A stretch of 64,000 bases of DNA from Blasia pusilla (taxonomy: Eukaryota > Marchantiophyta > Marchantiopsida > Blasiales). Below the pieces are notes generated by a model that did no database searches, was not told where the DNA came from, and saw only the letters and a list, made by a program, of their open reading frames with translations. Below, piece by piece: positions 59,464 through 64,000 of the stretch; position 1 is the first letter of the stretch; each line of letters opens with the position of its first letter. Position numbers and translations under genes: made by a program. The stretch lies in the NCBI GenBank assembly GCA_050084515.1, contig CM114275.1, positions 21,390,001 to 21,454,000 on the forward strand, read 5' to 3'.

Positions 59464-60107
59464 TGTCGTGCGCATACACATTGCTAGACAACATATATCG
59501 TTGTTACCAAACATAGACACAAATACATATGATCTCATGCTAGCTCATGACATCCAAGCATCAAGACGATAAGTACCAAAATATCTCCCATAAATCAAGG
59601 TTCTCCCTCACAACAATGTTTCTCCATGGTACACACAAATCTCTCTCTCTCTTTCTCATGTCAAACCAAGCCCACTCTCCTAATGGAAGGCTTGGGTTAC
59701 ACAAACAAGGCAAGGAGGACAATATCCCCACCGCCTCGTGCTAAGAGGTTCAACAAAGAGAGAATGAACTCTAAAGCTCTCTCTCTTTCTTTGGGTAAAC
59801 CCCATTCCCTCTCCCAAACTCTGTCCACCGCAACCTATGCTCACAAGTCACCTCCTTGGCTCTTGACCTGCAATAAGGGATAAAGGGCCACTTCCCAAAG
59901 TGGAAAGTCAACTATACTCAAAATGACAACTTACTCAAAATATTTTTTATATATATATGGCTCCAAATGAGCCGAAACAAGAGGGAAACTTGCTCTCTCA
60001 TGTTACCTATGGCCTTGTTAGGTCATCCTCAACCTCTTGAGGCTTTCCTCCACTATCCTTGAAGGCTCTCTACTAGATCTTGTCGATGTATCAAAAAAGA
60101 CGTGACA
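59464..60107 (-). mobile_element. B-A insertion element, copy 2 (644 bp)
   Basis: On the minus strand it runs TGTCACGTCTTTTTTGATAC (module B) to GCGCACGACA (module A). The flanks are a perfect 4-bp duplication TCAA (59460-59463 and 60108-60111). The B-to-A junction (TTGATTTATGGGAGATATTTT) is at the same place as in copy 1, so the two share one ancestor with the same structure. No coding capacity. Confidence 0.85.
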
Positions 60108-60111
60108 TCAA

Positions 60112-61001
60112 GCACATAGCTTCATCTTTGGACTAGTGACATGTTTGCCACTCTATCAAATTTTGCAATGACAATACTCTATACATATAGAATAATCATA
60201 CAATAATGGAAATTGGACAAAGAGCCTACTAAGGTAGATCTTATTGCGTGTCATCTCAACAACGTGTGGCTTTATAATGTGGGGAAAACCTCAATGATTA
60301 TTTATGCCCATGATATAGGTATAGGTTATAAGGGATGTTGGATTCTCAACATCCACTCCTCACTATGCCTAATTAATGTGATTGGCCTCCTTATATGAGG
60401 AGAAACCTAAATTGATGATTTCGACTTCGACGTCGGAGGAATCATAATAATATGACATAGATGGTTCATGGAGTAGCGTTATTAGTATGATCTAACCATA
60501 TATTGCATCAAGGTAAAGGGTCAAAAACCGTAGTTTTCCAATCAGTCAAATAGTTGAGGAGTCGCAGCGATAGGGCATTCTCATATGCTTAGTTATCTTC
60601 GTGTTCACTTTCCATCAAAGCTCTATTGTGAACACACGGACGGACTATGACATTTTGTATCTCCAAGACTTGTAATATTTTTTATTCTTACAAGGGAATT
60701 AATAAATTATCTTATAGTATAGTCCTAAGTGCCTTGATAACTATCGAGTAGATCATCTGAAGTTAAGGAAACCCTTTCCCTCTAATAAGAGTTCATCATG
60801 CAATAGGCAAAATAACAAGTATATGAACCTGCTCGAAACAAAGAATTGCCCCTATGAGTTCAAAAGAAGTAACATAACAACCATACTAGATACCTAAGCC
60901 TTGCATTGTAATATAATGGAATTCGCACCTCCTTGTCCAAATGACCTCCAAGTACAACGATCTCAATATCGGAGAAATAATCATGGAGGAAATCCTATAT
61001 G
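60112..61001. other. No gene recognised
   Basis: AT-rich with short frames only. No motif or structured RNA was recognised. Confidence 0.35.
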
Positions 61002-61192
61002 ATGGTAGGTAGGGAAAGATGGCTATCTAGAGTTAGAGGGACCTAACCACCACTTAGGGGGGCAATAGGAGATATTTTGGTATTTCTTCTCTCGTTGTTT
61101 GGATGCCATGAGTTAACATGGGATTGTGCGTGTTTGTGAATGTGTTCGGTTACAGCGATGTATGTTGTGTAGCGATGTGTATGTGCATGATA
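61002..61192 (+). mobile_element. 3' end fragment of a second gypsy copy (internal end plus module A)
   Basis: GATGGTAGGTAGGGA to GCATGATA aligns with 40974-41162 of the large element, including the same direct junction between the purine run and module A. That junction is therefore old in the family and not a private deletion. Truncated on the left. Confidence 0.8.
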
Positions 61193-61194
61193 AC

Positions 61195-61590
61195 TATCAC
61201 GTCTCTTAGGATCGATCGGTGAGATCTAGTAGAGCGCCTTCATGAGTAGCGTAGGATAGTCTCAATAGGTTGAGGATGACCTAATGAGGCCCCGAGAAAC
61301 CTGAGAGAGCAGGTTTCCCCTTCGTTTCGGCTCATTTAGAGCCATATTTGGGAACTTACTATTTTAGGTAAGTACCATTTTAGTATGTGATCAGTTTTCT
61401 ATTTTTGGTAAGTGTCCCTTGACCTCCTACATCAGGTCAAGAGCTAAGGAGGTGACTTGGGAGCATAGGTTACCATGGAGAGAGTTTGGGAGAGGGAAGG
61501 GGTATACCTCAAGGAGAGAGAGCTTGAGAGCTCATTCTCTCTTAGTTGAACCTGTTGGCATAAGGCGGGGGAGCTATGGTCCCTTGCCTG
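61195..61590 (+). repeat. Module B copy joined to module A by two bases
   Basis: Starts TATCACGTCTCTTAGGATCG (TGTCACG with one transition) two bases (AC) after module A ends at 61192. It continues co-linear with 31787-32200 up to GGTCCCTTGCCTG and then diverges. The A-AC-B junction looks like a tail-to-head joint of two element ends. Confidence 0.75.
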
Positions 61591-64000
61591 ATTCCATTTA
61601 AGTAGTACACTATGATTATGTTTAAGAGTGCATAGAGATATACGCTTGCATCAACCATAATTAGATAAGAGTGCAATATTGGTAACTATTTCTTACGTAT
61701 ATCATAAGGGATAGCACATGTAGATATCATGAGATCTACAAAGTGAGCATAGAATACTCTATTATATCTTAACTCGAGTGAGCAAAATTTATCCAAAAGT
61801 TCATAATGTATAAAACCTTCATATAGATTTGCAATCAACCCAATCCATGGGTCCTAAGTGGTTGAATGAAGATCAAGTTGAACATGTTGTAGCAAGTAAG
61901 TCTTCTTGTAGTCATTACCACATTCAAAGATTACCATCAAAACCTTCACACCATTAATTCTTATTTTTTTCTAGAGTATGGAAGGTTGACAAGAGAAAAA
62001 CATGATCACAATAAGAGATATATGTGGTGGGCATACATATTGCTACACAATCCACATCACTCATCACATCCACACTACACGATATCGATCTTCCCTACAC
62101 ACGGGTAGATCCACACACATAAAAAAGAATGAACTCATGTAGGTACATTGAGTTAAGACCAAAAAAAATCAGAGTAAATCAACTCACACTGCCAACTTTA
62201 CACTCGAATCTATATCGGCATATCGAGCTTCAGCCATCCTCCGCTACGAGGAAATCTGGACGCTAACATCCTAGTTCCTACCACACACAAGTAAGAAAGG
62301 TGCTCCAAGGGCCCAACATGAGAAATATGGCTTGAGAAAGTCATCTCTCCCTCTTTTTTAGCCTTCGGAAGAGGCAAAAGCCCTTCCCCAAAAGTAGCCC
62401 TTGAAATAGTAACATGCGTGGACAAATTATCACATAATTCGGCCTTGACTTGATCAATAGGTTGCATGATTGACAAAGAGAAAAAGAAGAAAATATTTGC
62501 AAATGATGTTTGCGACACAACAACCTTGTCGTCAACTTCATCCAACATCCTAAATCAAAGTTATAACCAAACAACCCGCTGACCTTCTATGTCGTTGACG
62601 TAGTAGAACTCTACCTATCGACTAACTAAGATCTCACTAAGATGTGACACACAGGTTCAAAGAGTCAAGATTAGGAATGTACGGTATTACATGTACGCAT
62701 TTGAATTCTTAGTGAAGCATCGCTATTATAAGATCACCAAGAAAGCAACGTTCATTTTGTCTATTTATCTATGTGCTATAAGTAAGTTAGTCATAGATTT
62801 TTTAAGGAACTTTACGTTATAAATGAAACCTGGTTGAAAAAATGAAAGGAGTATGAAATATTAATTATAAGCCCACACTAAGGGAAGTTTGATGTTTTGT
62901 GAGGCATCGAATAATTCACATCAGTAGATCGTACAAAATGGTATTTTAGATTGTGTGAAATTCTTATTAGTTTAGATGAGAGAGAATCTATATGAAAGTT
63001 TCCTCACGTGATAAAAAATATTTGAGGAGGTTTGGTGTACTAGGGGGAAGAATTAAGGAAAGGAAATTATCATGTAATGAGAAAGTCATGTCCATTGATA
63101 ATTTATACACCATCTAGTTTGGAAGGATAATACTCAGCAGACTACAAATCTTAACAATCTTACTCACTAACTATAATTGGCACACACATCCTATTGTGAC
63201 ATGTTACAAATATTCACCTACCTAGTGACTAAAGAGAGGACAAAAGACTTAGATGCCAACAATACATTGACCATCATGGCTATACATAAAAACGTTTACT
63301 TGAATAAATGATTTACCCATACCAATGGTTCCTTCAAAAGTGGAAAGGAGGAATAACATGGTCAATATTTGGTTTCCAATAGCAAGTTGTGATGGATACA
63401 GGAAAATATCTTGACAACTTCAGAATATGCAATATAGGATTAGAGGAGAGTCAAGATTCAAAAGCAAAAATGGACCCTAAAGGACTTGCACCAATTGTGG
63501 ATTTGAGTTTAGATTATGCTGAGACTATTGTGTTTGCATGAACAATAAATATGAAAGCCTCAACATGCCTATGGTGCTCAATTGGGATTAGAAATCTAGT
63601 TGGGACTTGAAAATGATAGTATATGGCAAGCACAATGAATTTCAACTAAAGCAAGCTAATAGATGATCCTAATGAGTAGCCATGAAAAAGCATAAAGAAT
63701 ACTAACAAAGTTGAATTGTCTGACGAGTAGTTGTAAACATGCATGAATTATAGTAGCCAAGTGGGAAAGGCCATTGAAAAGTGAAGAATACTAAAACCTT
63801 GATGACTAGATGTAGAATGTACAAAGGGTATAAACTAAAGTTGAACAATCTACATCATGAGCGAAGTAGTACTCATACATAAAATCATACATTACGGTTA
63901 CAAGGGAAAAACCCAATATTTCCTTAAAAAAATGAGTGGATAATTAAAGGGCTCTAGCTAGTCTAAGTACTAGTAGAGGATACGTGGTTGTTGACTATTA
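61591..64000. other. No gene recognised
   Basis: AT-rich intergenic DNA. The longest frame, 112 residues on the minus strand at 62210-62548, has no recognisable motif. No tRNA, transposase or repeat array was identified. Confidence 0.4.

Overview
This is eukaryotic nuclear DNA from a land plant. Four real genes are visible, all on the minus strand and all plant-type: TOM6 (22448-22618, one exon), a KGD4/MRPS36-like mitochondrial protein (26825-28220, three exons), the tRNA adenosine deaminase subunit TAD3/ADAT3 (43363-46732, ten exons) and a type-1 membrane protein of the plant Ac45/VOA1-like family (51866-55469, eight exons). The multi-exon models were rebuilt by hand; every junction used is GT-AG and the reading frame is continuous. 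The plant lineage is not certain. The GGMPRRPDKA N-terminus of TOM6 and the retrotransposon content made me think of a seed-free or other non-flowering plant, but that is an impression.

The rest is a repeat-rich, decayed landscape. 0-19 kb holds two patches of one ~180-bp satellite in opposite orientations (1-420, 14100-14790), a decayed protein kinase (4217-5066), a Ty1/copia gag-protease stump (5139-6075), a 1.3-kb stretch saturated with AAGACT/AGTCTT, three clusters of a ~27-bp palindrome around 8.5-13 kb, a CACTA transposase fragment (13059-13380), a hAT transposase relic (15690-17730) and a 200-bp GA/CT-flanked hairpin. 19-31 kb holds TOM6, the KGD4-like gene and the first copy of a dispersed repeat X. 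31787-41162 is one decayed Ty3/gypsy-type retrotransposon. 41-56 kb holds TAD3, the second copy of repeat X and the Ac45-like gene. 56-64 kb is mostly non-coding repeat sequence with more pieces of the gypsy element's ends.

The outstanding object is the gypsy element. Its order is gag (two CCHC knuckles), protease, a complete-looking cytosine-5 DNA methyltransferase domain, reverse transcriptase, RNase H, integrase and a C-terminal PHD finger. It thus carries a DNA-methylation writer and a probable histone reader inside a retrotransposon polyprotein. The methyltransferase motifs are in the ordinary I-to-X order, not the permuted order of plant DRM enzymes. The copy is dead: it has premature stops, frameshifts, YIDG instead of YIDD in RT and Asn for the first RNase H Asp.

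The ends are also odd. The unit starts TGTCACG, ends GACA and sits in a perfect 4-bp AGAA duplication, yet has no long terminal direct repeats. Its 5' module (B) and 3' module (A) occur elsewhere joined directly as ~640-bp B-A insertions with their own 4-bp duplications. One of these is proved by an empty site in the paralogous copy of repeat X.
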